From: UBA2589 sp965223235
GTDB taxonomy: Bacteria > Gemmatimonadota > Gemmatimonadetes > Longimicrobiales > Gaopeijiaceae
Direction: 5' to 3'
DNA length: 64,000 bases
NCBI GenBank assembly: GCA_965223235.1
Contig: CBDCVV010000021.1
Location: 620,001 to 684,000 of the forward strand
Position numbers and translations under genes: made by a program. Of the stretch, positions 16,432 to 24,998 are shown in pieces. A model generated the notes under the pieces. It did no database searches, was not told the origin of the DNA, and saw only the letters and a program-made list of their open reading frames with translations. The first letter of the stretch is position 1. Each line of letters opens with the position of its first letter.

Positions 16432-17151
16432 CTAGACCCTCCCCTCGCGCGCGAGCGTTCCAATGAACTCGCTCGAGAAGCCTTCGAGCTCGCCGCTCAC
16501 GAGGTTGAGCTTGCCGACGAAGTGGTTGTAGGCGATAACGGCCGGGATGGCGACGGCGAGCCCCGCGACTGTAGTCATGAGCGCTTCTGCCACACCCGGC
16601 GCGACCGCCATGATGTTGCTCGACCCGGAGGTGGTGATCCCGAGGAAGGCGTTCATCACCCCGATGACGGTTCCCATGAGTCCCATGAGCGGGGATACCG
16701 ATCCGATGACTGCGAGCCAACCCAAACCGTGCGCGAGCTCGTCGCGCTCCTGGGCCTCTTCTTTCTCTAGAACGAGCCGCAGGGCTTCGAGCTGCGTCAA
16801 GGAGAGTCCGTGAGTCTGGGGGGCCCCTTCACGAAGGGAACCCGGCCGCAGCTCGTTGAAAAAGTTGACGCCCTGTCGAAACACACGCCCATAGGGTGAG
16901 TCCGGGAGAGTCAGGATCGCCTTGTACGCTTCCTCGAGCCGCTGAGCCCGTTCCATCCGCTCCAAGAACTCATCGCCGAGCCGCCGCACTGCGCGAAATT
17001 GCCGGGACTTGGCAAAGATCAACCACCACGACATGAGGGAGCCCACAGCGAGGATCCCCAGAACCACCTTGGTCGGAAGGGTCGCGCCCTGCACCATCTC
17101 GACCACACTCGTCGGTGGCTGCGCTTGAAGTAGGAGAAACGTGGGGCTCAT
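16432..17151 (-). CDS. tolQ: MotA/TolQ/ExbB proton channel family protein
   Basis: A 239-residue protein with three membrane helices: about 27-48, 148-174 and 193-217. The last two carry the family Gly/Thr-rich signature (SPLMGLMGTVIGVMNAF; LMTTVAGLAVAIPAVIAYN). It forms the proton channel with TolR. Context (tolR, TonB/TolA-like, tolB, and pal downstream) favours TolQ over ExbB. It overlaps the stop of the upstream sugar epimerase by 4 bases (ATGA). Confidence 0.93.
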   Translation of the reverse strand: MSPTFLLLQAQPPTSVVEMVQGATLPTKVVLGILAVGSLMSWWLIFAKSRQFRAVRRLGDEFLERMERAQRLEEAYKAILTLPDSPYGRVFRQGVNFFNELRPGSLREGAPQTHGLSLTQLEALRLVLEKEEAQERDELAHGLGWLAVIGSVSPLMGLMGTVIGVMNAFLGITTSGSSNIMAVAPGVAEALMTTVAGLAVAIPAVIAYNHFVGKLNLVSGELEGFSSEFIGTLAREGRV

Positions 17152-18113
17152 TCGGAGGCTCCACCCCTTTGAGCTGCAATGAACTCGTACGTTTCACGCA
17201 AGCCCTGTTCCAGAGTGAAGCTCGGCGCCCAACCGCGGCTCCGAATCGTGGAGGCGTCGAGCGCACTCCGTTGCAACTCACCGGCCCGGGCCGCCTCGTA
17301 GTTTCGCTCGAGCGTCGACCCAGCGATCCCCTCCAGGACCTTCGCGAGGCGCAGAACACTCGTCTCCACGCCGGTCCCGACGTTGAAGGCGCGCGCCTCC
17401 AGTCCATCCCCCGGAGCCAACTCGAGGTCCGAGACGAGCATGTTCGCGGCCACGACGTCCTTCACGTATACGTAGTCCCGGGTCTGTTCCCCGTCACCGA
17501 AGATCGTGAGTGCCTGTCCGCTAAGCAGGCGGTTGCAGAAGATCGCTACTACCCCCGCCTCTCCATGCGGATCCTGGCGTGGACCGAACACGTTCGAATA
17601 CCGCAGCGCGACATACTCCAGCCCCCTGACCTGTCGATAGTAGCCCAGGTAGTACTCTCCCCCGAGTTTGGTCACGCCATAAGGTGACATCGGGGCCTTC
17701 GGTGCCGTCTCGGGCGTAGGGATCGTCTCTGGTTCACCGTACACCACCCCACCACTGCTCACGAACACCACCCTTTGCGTGCCGACCTCTGCCGCCGCCT
17801 CCGTAATGTTCAAGAGTCCAAGCAGGTTGATCCCCGCATCCTTGGCAGGATTCGCGACTGAAACCCGCACGTCGATCTGAGCAGCGTGGTGATTTACCAG
17901 ATCGAAGCGCACCTCGCGGAAGAGATCCCGCATCCTAGGGTCACGGATGTCCATCTCGACGAACGTTGCCGCCTCTGGAAGGTTTGACCTTCGGCCAGAT
18001 GAGAGGTCGTCCACGATCCAGACCTGATGGCCGGCAGCTAGGTAGGCATCCGCCACGTGGCTGCCGATGAATCCTGCGCCACCCGTGACCAAGATCCGCT
18101 TCGGTGATGTCAT
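17148..18113 (-). CDS. NAD-dependent sugar-nucleotide epimerase/dehydratase (GalE-like)
   Basis: A short-chain dehydrogenase of 321 residues when started at MTSPKRIL (18113). It has TGGAGFIGSHV for NAD, SSGGVVYG for the catalytic Ser/Thr region, YGVTK as the YxxxK pair, and YSNVFGPRQDP. It resembles UDP-glucose/UDP-GlcNAc 4-epimerases but the exact substrate cannot be read from the sequence. It heads the transcript containing tolQ-tolR-tonB-tolB, to which it is coupled by a 4-base overlap. This placement may simply be convenient, or it may tie sugar-nucleotide supply to the envelope. Confidence 0.82.
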   Translation of the reverse strand: MTSPKRILVTGGAGFIGSHVADAYLAAGHQVWIVDDLSSGRRSNLPEAATFVEMDIRDPRMRDLFREVRFDLVNHHAAQIDVRVSVANPAKDAGINLLGLLNITEAAAEVGTQRVVFVSSGGVVYGEPETIPTPETAPKAPMSPYGVTKLGGEYYLGYYRQVRGLEYVALRYSNVFGPRQDPHGEAGVVAIFCNRLLSGQALTIFGDGEQTRDYVYVKDVVAANMLVSDLELAPGDGLEARAFNVGTGVETSVLRLAKVLEGIAGSTLERNYEAARAGELQRSALDASTIRSRGWAPSFTLEQGLRETYEFIAAQRGGASE

Positions 18114-18147
18114 CGTTTTGCTACTCGTTCGCTGCAAGGCAATAGGA

Positions 18148-18177
18148 AGTCCCCGCCGATCGAAACCGGCGGGGACT
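18148..18177 (-). terminator. Terminator hairpin downstream of the LysM gene (distal)
   Basis: An 11-bp GC stem (18148-18158 with 18167-18177), 8-base loop, followed on the minus strand by TTCCTATT. It separates the LysM gene from the epimerase-tol operon. Confidence 0.65.
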
Positions 18178-18193
18178 CTGAGAGAGGCAGAGA

Positions 18194-18218
18194 GGCGAGG
18201 AGGGGAAGCGTCCTCGCC
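18194..18218 (-). terminator. Terminator hairpin downstream of the LysM gene (proximal)
   Basis: A perfect 8-bp stem (GGCGAGGA with TCCTCGCC) lies 8 bases after the LysM gene stop and is followed by a pyrimidine-rich stretch. With the distal hairpin it makes a tandem pair. Confidence 0.5.
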
Positions 18219-18225
18219 GAAACCA

Positions 18226-19317
18226 TCACGGCATCTTCTTGGAAAGACGCACTACGATCCCTTGGTGAAACACGTTGTCCGACATCGCCATGACGCGTGC
18301 GGCCGCCGTGGTCTCTTGAACGCCGACGACTTGGAGCACGCCGCTTTCCTCGGTCGGGATCGCCTCGCCGTACAAGACGAACTCGTCTCCGATTGCGATC
18401 CCGTCGTCGCTCCCCAGATCGATGAACGCGATGTGGCCGATCTCAGTAATCACCTGTCCGCCGGCAAAGCCCATGACCATCGCTTCTGAGCCGCCCCCAA
18501 CGGCTTCGGCATACCGTCCAGGAATCGGCTCATAGTTCGGGAGGGCGCCCACGTAGTCACCCGGCAGGATCTGGTCGTACTCTTTGAAGATCACTGCGAT
18601 CGCGGTGACGCTGTCGGCGACGGCTCTCACTTCCGCTACACCGGTCGGGATGACGACCTGGCCCACGAAGTCGATCGATCGCTCCACCCGGAAGAGTTGT
18701 AGGAGCGTGCCGACTCGAGCCACCTCGGGCGAAGCAATCCGGACGCGGATCGGCTGATACGAACGCATCGACTCGGACCGAGTGGTAGTCTCGGCATGCC
18801 CCTCGACGTACCCCAGATTCGCCGGCTGACCCTCGAGGCCGATTAGCCACGGTGCAGACCAAGCGGCATCTTGAGAAACGGCAGCGTAATCGTACGCCGA
18901 TGCCGCACCCACCCGATCCAAGTTGTCGTTACCGGAGTCGTAAAAGACGGTACGGCCTGTCGAGCTCGAACCCCCCGTCGCGCGTAACCCGAAGGGGACC
19001 ATGTCGACCGAGGTCGGCTCGGTCTGATTCACGTCCGAGGACGCATCCGCAGACATGTCGTTCATCCCGTCACCGGTCCGTCCCGGAATGACCAACTGTT
19101 CGGCCGGGTAGATCCAGTTCGGGTCTTCGACGACATCTCGATTGGCGTTCCAGATGCGACGCCACTCGAAGGGGTCGGAGTAGTAGTATTGGGCCAGATC
19201 CCACAACGTATCGTCGCGCACGACGGTATGCGTGCCCGAGTCCGTTGTGAGGACTTGAGCCTGCGCAAAAGTCGGAAGAATCAGAACCGCAAGTGCCGCG
19301 ACGGCCGAGCGAACCAT
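18226..19317 (-). CDS. LysM-domain envelope protein
   Basis: The ATG at 19317 is chosen because AGGAG precedes it and a signal peptide follows (MVRSAVAALAVLILPTFAQAQ); an in-frame codon at 19419 would skip the promoter region. The mature protein has one LysM module (about residues 30-80: HTVVRDDTLWDLAQYYYSD, YPAEQLVIPG), which binds peptidoglycan glycans. About 280 residues of mixed beta character follow (for example GSDDGIAIGDEFVLYG) and do not match a family I can name. This second half resembles the C-terminal parts of long LysM proteins in related bacteria. It is monocistronic, with its own promoter and tandem terminators. Confidence 0.83.
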   Translation of the reverse strand: MVRSAVAALAVLILPTFAQAQVLTTDSGTHTVVRDDTLWDLAQYYYSDPFEWRRIWNANRDVVEDPNWIYPAEQLVIPGRTGDGMNDMSADASSDVNQTEPTSVDMVPFGLRATGGSSSTGRTVFYDSGNDNLDRVGAASAYDYAAVSQDAAWSAPWLIGLEGQPANLGYVEGHAETTTRSESMRSYQPIRVRIASPEVARVGTLLQLFRVERSIDFVGQVVIPTGVAEVRAVADSVTAIAVIFKEYDQILPGDYVGALPNYEPIPGRYAEAVGGGSEAMVMGFAGGQVITEIGHIAFIDLGSDDGIAIGDEFVLYGEAIPTEESGVLQVVGVQETTAAARVMAMSDNVFHQGIVVRLSKKMP

Positions 19318-19370
19318 TCGGGCTCCTTCGGCAAGTAGGAACAGGGCTTTCGGCCCCAAGACGCTGACCG

Positions 19371-19400
19371 AAGATATTCGACCTTGATCACAAAGGTCAA
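19371..19400 (-). promoter_or_regulatory. Promoter of the LysM gene with an overlapping inverted repeat
   Basis: TTGACC (19395-19400) and TATCTT (19371-19376) are spaced 18 bases apart on the minus strand. An inverted repeat, GACCTT-N7-AAGGTC (19380-19398), occupies the spacer and the -35 edge, the usual place for a repressor or activator site. The predicted leader is about 45 bases. Confidence 0.55.
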
Positions 19401-19428
19401 CGCATTTTTTCAGCACCACTTCATATGT

Positions 19429-20103
19429 TTACGTAGTCAATTCCCCGGCCAGTGAGGTAAAGCGACCCCGCCCGACGACTACATGGTCGAGAACCGGGAT
19501 TCCCACGGCCCGGCCGGCTTCCGCAAGCTGCCTGGTGACTGCTCGATCCTCGGCTGAAGGAGTGGGGTCTCCGGAGGGGTGGTTGTGCACCAAGATGATC
19601 CCGGCAGCGCGTTCAACGACGGCCAACCGAAATACCTCACGAGGATGGATTAACGAAGCGTCGAGAATGCCCCGCGTGACCAATACCTCCCGGATGACCC
19701 GGTGTCTCGTGTTCAGGAGTAGCGCATGGAATTCTTCTTGCGGGGTGTCGACCAGCCTCGGGCCCATTCGGTCGTACACATCCTCGGGACCGCGAACCGG
19801 TGCCTCATCGGGTAGGCGTTCGGTCACGGCTCGACGCCCGAGCTCGAACGCCGCGGAGAGTCGAGATGCGGTAGCCGGACCGACGCCATCCACGCTCTCC
19901 AAGGCGGCGACGTCGAGGGCAGCCATCTGTGGCAGTGACGGGAACCGTCGATGGACCTGTTCGGCTACCTTTTTCGCGGAGTGCGATCCGGAGCCGCTCC
20001 CTACGACGAGCGTGAGGAGCTCCGGAATACTGAGGTTCCGCACGCCGACTCCTCGGAGACGCTCTCGCGGTTGCTCCTTCGAGGGGGGGCGGGTCGAGTT
20101 CAT
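19429..20103 (-). CDS. radC: RadC/MPN-domain (JAB) protein
   Basis: A 224-residue protein with an N-terminal helix-hairpin-helix (VDGVGPATASRLSAA) and a C-terminal JAB1/MPN domain carrying the metal site HNHPSGDPTPSAED with the upstream Glu region (VTRGILDASLIHPREVF). The family is called RadC after an early DNA-repair claim, now doubted, and its real activity is unsettled. The ATG at 20103 fits the family length. It lies 46 bases after rimI on the same strand. Confidence 0.93.
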   Translation of the reverse strand: MNSTRPPSKEQPRERLRGVGVRNLSIPELLTLVVGSGSGSHSAKKVAEQVHRRFPSLPQMAALDVAALESVDGVGPATASRLSAAFELGRRAVTERLPDEAPVRGPEDVYDRMGPRLVDTPQEEFHALLLNTRHRVIREVLVTRGILDASLIHPREVFRLAVVERAAGIILVHNHPSGDPTPSAEDRAVTRQLAEAGRAVGIPVLDHVVVGRGRFTSLAGELTT

Positions 20104-20148
20104 GGACCAGGATCGCCCCTCAAGGTGGGCGGGGGGATGGTCCTAGCG

Positions 20149-20601
20149 CTAAGGGATCGGCAGCGTCATGAGAAGTGCATCCTCGCGAGGGTTCTGGTAG
20201 TACTCCTTTCGCCTCCCCACCACCGCGAAGCCCAAGGAGGCGTAGAGTCCGAGAGCCGGCTCATTCGATGCTCGGACCTCGAGAAAGAGCCGGGTGACCC
20301 CGCGGCGCCGGATCCTGGAGATGACCTCGTCCAAGAGGGTACGACCCAGTCCGCGGCCACGGTGCTCAGGTGCGATCGCGATGTTGGACAACTCCCCCTG
20401 ATCCACAATGCACCAGACCACCGCGTAACCGATGACCTCGTTCCCGTCGACCAAAGCGACAAAGTCGAGTGTGTCGCGGTCGAGGAGACGTTCGAACGTC
20501 TCTTCGCTCCAAGGAGTGCCGAACGAAGCAGCCTCGATCTCGTGCACCGCACGCAGGTCCGCCGGTTCCACAGCTCTGACCAGCAGATCACCCCGCTTCA
20601 C
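20149..20601 (-). CDS. rimI: Ribosomal protein alanine N-acetyltransferase RimI-like (GNAT)
   Basis: A GNAT fold of about 150 residues with the acetyl-CoA motif EHRGRGLGRTLLDEV, preceded by LSNIAIA, and the C-terminal LYASLGFAVVGRRKEYY typical of RimI. The GTG at 20601 overlaps the tsaB stop (GTGA) and is preferred to an upstream in-frame codon at 20646 inside tsaB. RimI acetylates the N-terminus of ribosomal protein S18 in E. coli. Pairing with tsaB is common, and the two may be co-expressed. Confidence 0.88.
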   Translation of the reverse strand: MKRGDLLVRAVEPADLRAVHEIEAASFGTPWSEETFERLLDRDTLDFVALVDGNEVIGYAVVWCIVDQGELSNIAIAPEHRGRGLGRTLLDEVISRIRRRGVTRLFLEVRASNEPALGLYASLGFAVVGRRKEYYQNPREDALLMTLPIP

Positions 20602-21281
20602 CTCGGGGCCACCGCGCTCGACTCCCGCAGGTACAACGGCTCCCAACCACGGGGGTCACCCTCGAAATCCGGGACGGGCTCCACCCACATCCGGCGCAGC
20701 AGTCCCAAAGCAACTCCCTCGTCACCCGCTCCCGACACGGAGAAGCCAGCGTCTTCGATTCTGGATCGATGCTTCGCTGCACCGTCTCCCACGAAGATCG
20801 CTCCTCTCGGCACGGGGCGCTCGAGCACATCCTTGATCTCGCCGGCGTGCGGGCCGTGCACGAATCGGAACTTCCCGTGGTCGAGCTCGACGCACGCGCC
20901 GTAGACCCTCTCGGATCGAGCGTCGAAGAGAGCGTAACGAGCCCCATCACCAGCTATCGCCAAAGCGGCCCCGGTAAGACTCGAAATCGCCACGAGCGGG
21001 ACGCCACGCGACCGCACGAGGCCCTTGGCCGTTGCAGCCGCCACTCGGACACCGGTGAATGAGCCGGGGCCACCTCCCACCACGACGCCCGTGACGTCGT
21101 CGAGGCGGACACCTGCACGGTCGAGCGTCTGGCGGATCGCGGGGAGAAGTTCCCGGGAGTGTGCGCCCTGTTCCGTCATCTTGGCAGTCGCGAGTTCTTC
21201 CCCCCCGCGCGAGACGGCCACCGAGCCGGTGGGCCCCGACGTATCGAACGCCAAGAGAACCCCCTCCAACCGCGAAGTCAC
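20598..21281 (-). CDS. tsaB: tRNA t6A37 threonylcarbamoyltransferase accessory protein TsaB
   Basis: A 227-residue ASKHA-fold protein: FDTSGPTGSVAV at the N-terminus, the GGGPGSFTGVRVAAATAKGL signature and a FDARSERVYGA strand. It pairs with TsaD and TsaE to make N6-threonylcarbamoyladenosine on tRNAs reading ANN codons. Its ATG overlaps the tsaE stop by 4 bases and its stop overlaps rimI. tsaD is not in this window. Confidence 0.93.
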   Translation of the reverse strand: MTSRLEGVLLAFDTSGPTGSVAVSRGGEELATAKMTEQGAHSRELLPAIRQTLDRAGVRLDDVTGVVVGGGPGSFTGVRVAAATAKGLVRSRGVPLVAISSLTGAALAIAGDGARYALFDARSERVYGACVELDHGKFRFVHGPHAGEIKDVLERPVPRGAIFVGDGAAKHRSRIEDAGFSVSGAGDEGVALGLLRRMWVEPVPDFEGDPRGWEPLYLRESSAVAPR

Positions 21282-21736
21282 TTGTTGCCCTCTCGATCAA
21301 TCGGAGGGAGCTCGTGGGGCGATCCTACCTTACGGATCCGTACCTCTCGGAAAGCCGGATCGGCTTGAGGGACAAGCTCGATCTCCCAGTAGTCGGAAGG
21401 GAGCCATGGCCCGGCTCGATCCGGCCACTCGATCAAGACGAGGTGGTCGTCTCCCTCCACCTCGGACCACCCGAGCTCCCAAACGTCGTCCGGCGACGAG
21501 AGTCGGTACAGGTCCAGATGCACCACGGCCCCGCCACCAGGGATCGAGTAGTGAAGCGCGAGGTTGTACGTCGGGGACGGCATGGGGGCGACCACTCCCG
21601 CTCCTTTGCCTACGGCTCGGGCGAGAACCGACTTGCCCGCTCCCAGCGGACCCACCAAGGCAAGGACCGCAGGGGTCCTCATCTCGGCCCCGACGCGGCG
21701 GCCCCATCGCTCGAGTTCGGCTTGATCCACCCGCAC
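21278..21736 (-). CDS. tsaE: tRNA t6A biosynthesis ATPase TsaE
   Basis: A 152-residue P-loop protein: Walker A GPLGAGKS, the SPTYNLALHY stretch that aligns with the SPTF/Y motif, HLDLYRL and the EWPDRAG strand. TsaE hydrolyses ATP to reset the TsaBD complex. It lies about 80 bases after the nadD stop and is coupled to tsaB by a 4-base overlap. Confidence 0.93.
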   Translation of the reverse strand: MRVDQAELERWGRRVGAEMRTPAVLALVGPLGAGKSVLARAVGKGAGVVAPMPSPTYNLALHYSIPGGGAVVHLDLYRLSSPDDVWELGWSEVEGDDHLVLIEWPDRAGPWLPSDYWEIELVPQADPAFREVRIRKVGSPHELPPIDREGNK

Positions 21737-21817
21737 GGCATCATCCCGGCGAAGGCGTTTGGAGGCGTCTCCGGCACCGTTCCGTGCCGCAGTCGCAAAT
21801 ATAGTCAGAGTTGGGAT

Positions 21818-22399
21818 TCAACTCCGGTAGAGAGCGTGCTCCCTGACGATGTCGGCCACGCTGCCCGGAATCGGGAGCGATCGCGGATCCTCGCCAGCCG
21901 CCACCCGACGGCGGAGCTCCGTCGACGAGACATCGAGACGCGTGACGGGCACACTGCGCACGCGGGGGTCAGTGATCCGATCCCCTTCCCGATCCATGAC
22001 GACAATCGAAGCGAGTTCTCGGATCCCCACTGGGTCCTTCCAACTGTCGAACGATCGGTACTGGTCGGCACCCATCACCAAGGCTACATCGAAGCCATTG
22101 CCGCGCAGTGTCCGCAGAGTGTCGATCGTGTAGGACGGTCCTTCGCGCTCGACTTCGAGTTCACAGAGCGCAAAGCGCGGATCCCCATCGATCGCTGCCC
22201 GCACCATCATCAGGCGGAGTCGCGCCGAGGTGACGCCACCCTTGCTCTTGTGCGGTGGCGTTCCTACGGGCATCCAGACGACGCGGTCGATATCCAAGGC
22301 GGCGAACACGTCACCCGCAGCCTGTAGATGTCCCTTATGAGGGGGATCGAACGTACCTCCGAAGACCGCGATCCGGGCAGGACGATCGGTCAGATGCAC
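21818..22399 (-). CDS. nadD: Nicotinate-nucleotide adenylyltransferase NadD
   Basis: A 193-residue nucleotidyltransferase: GGTFDPPHKGH holds the (H/T)xGH active site, and PVGTPPHKSK and the SSTELRRRVAAGEDPRSLPIP stretch (ISSTxIR-like) complete the pattern. It converts nicotinate mononucleotide and ATP to deamido-NAD. Its start overlaps the bamD stop by 10 bases. Confidence 0.94.
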   Translation of the reverse strand: MHLTDRPARIAVFGGTFDPPHKGHLQAAGDVFAALDIDRVVWMPVGTPPHKSKGGVTSARLRLMMVRAAIDGDPRFALCELEVEREGPSYTIDTLRTLRGNGFDVALVMGADQYRSFDSWKDPVGIRELASIVVMDREGDRITDPRVRSVPVTRLDVSSTELRRRVAAGEDPRSLPIPGSVADIVREHALYRS

Positions 22400-23157
22400 G
22401 ACCCGTCGGCGGTGACCATCGATGCCGCGTTCGAGTCCGGGTAGTCTCTGACCAACTGTTCGATGGCATCCTCGGCGAGGTCATCGTACCCGATCGCGTT
22501 GTTGGACAGACACATTCCCCAGAGCGCTTCCGCAGCAAACGCGGACTCGGGGTAAAGGTTAACCACGAATTCGTAATACTTGATCGCGGCGTCGTATAGG
22601 CGACGGCGAAAGTAATAGTCACCGTTCGAGTACTCCTTCTCCGCCAAGATGTGGCGGAGAGAGTTCGATATTTCGGCCGCCTGGATTGCCTGCTCGGTGC
22701 CGGGGAAGTCGGTGATGACGTTCCGACACGATACCATCGCCTCTTGGGTATAGCCTTGGTCTCGCTCGGGTTTGGGCGCGAGTTCCGCGAGTGAGGAGCA
22801 GATGCCCAGAGAAGCCATCGCGGAAGAGGGGTGTCCCGCATATCGATCCAGGAAACGGGTATACTCCGCACGAGCGGTAAGGAGGTCGCCCTTCTCCGCA
22901 TAAACGTCGCCTAGCATCAGACGAGCCTCCGGGACCCGCGGCCAATCCCCGTGCACGGCCAGAATCCTGTCGAGCACCTCAATCGCGTTGTCGTGATCTC
23001 CGTTCTCGAACTCGTCGGTAGCGACAGCGAAGAGCTGGTCGGGCCCCACTCCCTCGTAGGGCGAAACACCACCCCCACACGCGTGCAGAATCCCGACCAC
23101 AGCGACGGAGACCGTCGCACGCAGCAGGCGGACCAAATGAGGGCCAGGGTTAGACAT
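22390..23157 (-). CDS. bamD: Outer-membrane assembly lipoprotein BamD
   Basis: The ATG at 23157 gives a signal peptide with lipobox LHAC, then 235 mature residues of TPR repeats (DEFENGDHDNAIEVLDRIL; ARLMLGDVYAEKGDLLTARAEY; EALWGMCLSNNAIG), with long periodic helices as in YfiO/BamD. BamD helps BamA fold outer-membrane barrels such as LptD. The longer in-frame ORF start at 23400 has a nonsense N-terminus and lies inside the upstream gene. Confidence 0.88.
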   Translation of the reverse strand: MSNPGPHLVRLLRATVSVAVVGILHACGGGVSPYEGVGPDQLFAVATDEFENGDHDNAIEVLDRILAVHGDWPRVPEARLMLGDVYAEKGDLLTARAEYTRFLDRYAGHPSSAMASLGICSSLAELAPKPERDQGYTQEAMVSCRNVITDFPGTEQAIQAAEISNSLRHILAEKEYSNGDYYFRRRLYDAAIKYYEFVVNLYPESAFAAEALWGMCLSNNAIGYDDLAEDAIEQLVRDYPDSNAASMVTADGSCI

Positions 23158-23224
23158 GGTAGAGGGATACACTCGCCGGATTCGCAGGTTTCTGAGGTGC
23201 GTATGTAGGTCGACCGAGGGAAAG

Positions 23225-24178
23225 CTAACGGCAGCGGCCGCTTGTGGACCGATCGCGGCGCTGACCAAAACGGATCTCGTCGAACCGGTCCTGTGCCCGG
23301 TCGGTGAGAGCGGACGATGGATCGGAGAACCGCACCTGTGAATACGAATCCATCGCTTCCCGACAGCGGCCGAGCGCAGACAGGATCTCCCCTTTCTCAA
23401 ACCAAGCAGACGCCTGGCGATTCCTTGGCTCGCCGACCTCGAGAGTCCGTGTCACGAGTGCCAAGGCTCGCTCCAGCTCCGCCCCGCCACTGTCCGACGA
23501 ACGCGCTCGGTCGAGGATGTCGCGCGCCAAGCCGAACGAACATGTGCCGATGTACCAGTCGACCTCTCCCCGCTGAGCCGGACGCACTTGGCCACGGAAC
23601 TGCTCGAAGAAGACCAGGGCGTTTGGACAGTCCCCGACCTCTTCGTGTGCCACACCAACCTCGAAGATGATCTCAGGGACAGAATCGGCGGATTCGCCCA
23701 TAGCCTTCAAGTAGAAGGGGAGCGCCCGTCCGTACTCGCCACTCTCGTAGTAGTGGCGAGCAAGTGAGAGCGACAGTTCACCAACGCCCATACCCGGCGC
23801 CAGCCGCTGCGCCGTCTCGACGGCCGACGCCATGGCGAAGCTTTCGCCAGCATCGCGAGCTCGGCGAGCAAGACGCATGAGGTCCGTGATGGCCTGATCC
23901 GCAAGCGACGAGTCACGCGCCACGGCATCGAGGTAGTAGGCGCCAGCGTCACCCGTCCGACCCATGACCGCGAAGGTGTGCGCTACGCGAACGACAACAT
24001 CCGGACCGTCCGCTCCCTGCCGAATCGCGAGGCGATATTCGGCGAGCGCTTCCTCGAGATCTCCTTGTGCGAACGCTTCGTCACCGCGACGGACCGCGCT
24101 CACATCCGACGCGCGCGGCGAGCACGCCGCCACCGAGCCGAGAAGTACCGAGCAAGTAATGAGTCGTCTGATCGTCAT
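23225..24178 (-). CDS. TPR lipoprotein
   Basis: Started at 24178 the protein has MTIRRLITCS, a hydrophobic core and lipobox VAAC, then about 295 residues of tetratricopeptide-like helices (DEAFAQGDLEEALAEYRLAI; HYYESGEYGRALPFYLKAM; FEVGVAHEEVGDCPNALVFF). No catalytic motif is seen. It lies directly upstream of bamD and may be an envelope assembly or interaction scaffold. It is the second of three consecutive TPR genes on this strand. Confidence 0.82.
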   Translation of the reverse strand: MTIRRLITCSVLLGSVAACSPRASDVSAVRRGDEAFAQGDLEEALAEYRLAIRQGADGPDVVVRVAHTFAVMGRTGDAGAYYLDAVARDSSLADQAITDLMRLARRARDAGESFAMASAVETAQRLAPGMGVGELSLSLARHYYESGEYGRALPFYLKAMGESADSVPEIIFEVGVAHEEVGDCPNALVFFEQFRGQVRPAQRGEVDWYIGTCSFGLARDILDRARSSDSGGAELERALALVTRTLEVGEPRNRQASAWFEKGEILSALGRCREAMDSYSQVRFSDPSSALTDRAQDRFDEIRFGQRRDRSTSGRCR

Positions 24179-24225
24179 GCTACCCACATCGTGCAAGCAT
24201 CGGGCCGTTGCCGGTCCCCGCTTCG

Positions 24226-24939
24226 TCAGTCCTTGGCTTGGACCGAAGCGAGATAAGCGCGCGCACGCATGTCACGCGGGTCGTCCTTGAGGCAACGACG
24301 CCATTCTTCGATCGCCTGTTCATCATCCCCCAATCGGTGGAGCACCACCCCGAGTCGGACTCGAGCTCCTACGAACGAGGGGCGGGACTCGAGGATCAGG
24401 ACAAGCTCCTGTTTGGCCTGATCCAACTCGCCCAACTCGATCAGCGTCTCGGCGAACTTGCTTCGGATGTCCATGAACCTCGGACGAATGTCCAGCGCCG
24501 CTCGGTAGTGACCGATCGCATCAGCCGGGTGGTTCGCAACGAGGTACAGGTCGCCTAATTGGGCGTGCGTCACGGCAATGCGGTTGCCTACCTCGGACGG
24601 GAAGACCGGAGAATCGCGATGGTCGAGCTCGCCCGCTAACCCGAATGCCTCTTGCGCTTCTTCATGGCGTCCCAGGTCGTTGAGTATGATCCCGCGGTTG
24701 AGATGGGCCTCGGCGTACGCCGGATTCTCCTCCAGCGCGTTGTCGAAGTGCGTGAGCGCTTCTTCCAGGCGACCGAGCATCGCCAAACAGAGCCCTGCCT
24801 TGTTCTGCACGTCCGCAAACTGCGGAAAGTTCTCCAGCACTTCGCGGAAGGTACTGAGGGCCGACTCGAAATCGTCGCGCTCCCAGGCGCTAATGCCTCG
24901 GGCTACGATCTGGCGGGCGTGCTTGTGGTCTGGACGCAT
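24226..24939 (-). CDS. Soluble TPR-repeat protein
   Basis: Started at the ATG at 24939 (MRPDHKHARQ) it is 237 residues with no signal peptide. It is a run of about five TPRs (FADVQNKAGLCLAMLGRLEEAL; AHLNRGIILNDLGRHEEAQ; FAETLIELGELDQA). Function is unknown. It is the third TPR gene in a row, and the only one of the three predicted to be cytoplasmic. Confidence 0.78.
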   Translation of the reverse strand: MRPDHKHARQIVARGISAWERDDFESALSTFREVLENFPQFADVQNKAGLCLAMLGRLEEALTHFDNALEENPAYAEAHLNRGIILNDLGRHEEAQEAFGLAGELDHRDSPVFPSEVGNRIAVTHAQLGDLYLVANHPADAIGHYRAALDIRPRFMDIRSKFAETLIELGELDQAKQELVLILESRPSFVGARVRLGVVLHRLGDDEQAIEEWRRCLKDDPRDMRARAYLASVQAKD

Positions 24940-24998
24940 GCCGGAAGGTTGGGGCAACAGAGTCCGTGGGTAAAGGGTATTGGCCGGTCGACTGAGCC

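Noticed and set aside
21161..22327. 388-codon plus-strand open frame
   Set aside because: It overlaps tsaB, tsaE and nadD in antisense and has low-complexity, Arg-rich content typical of GC-rich shadow frames.
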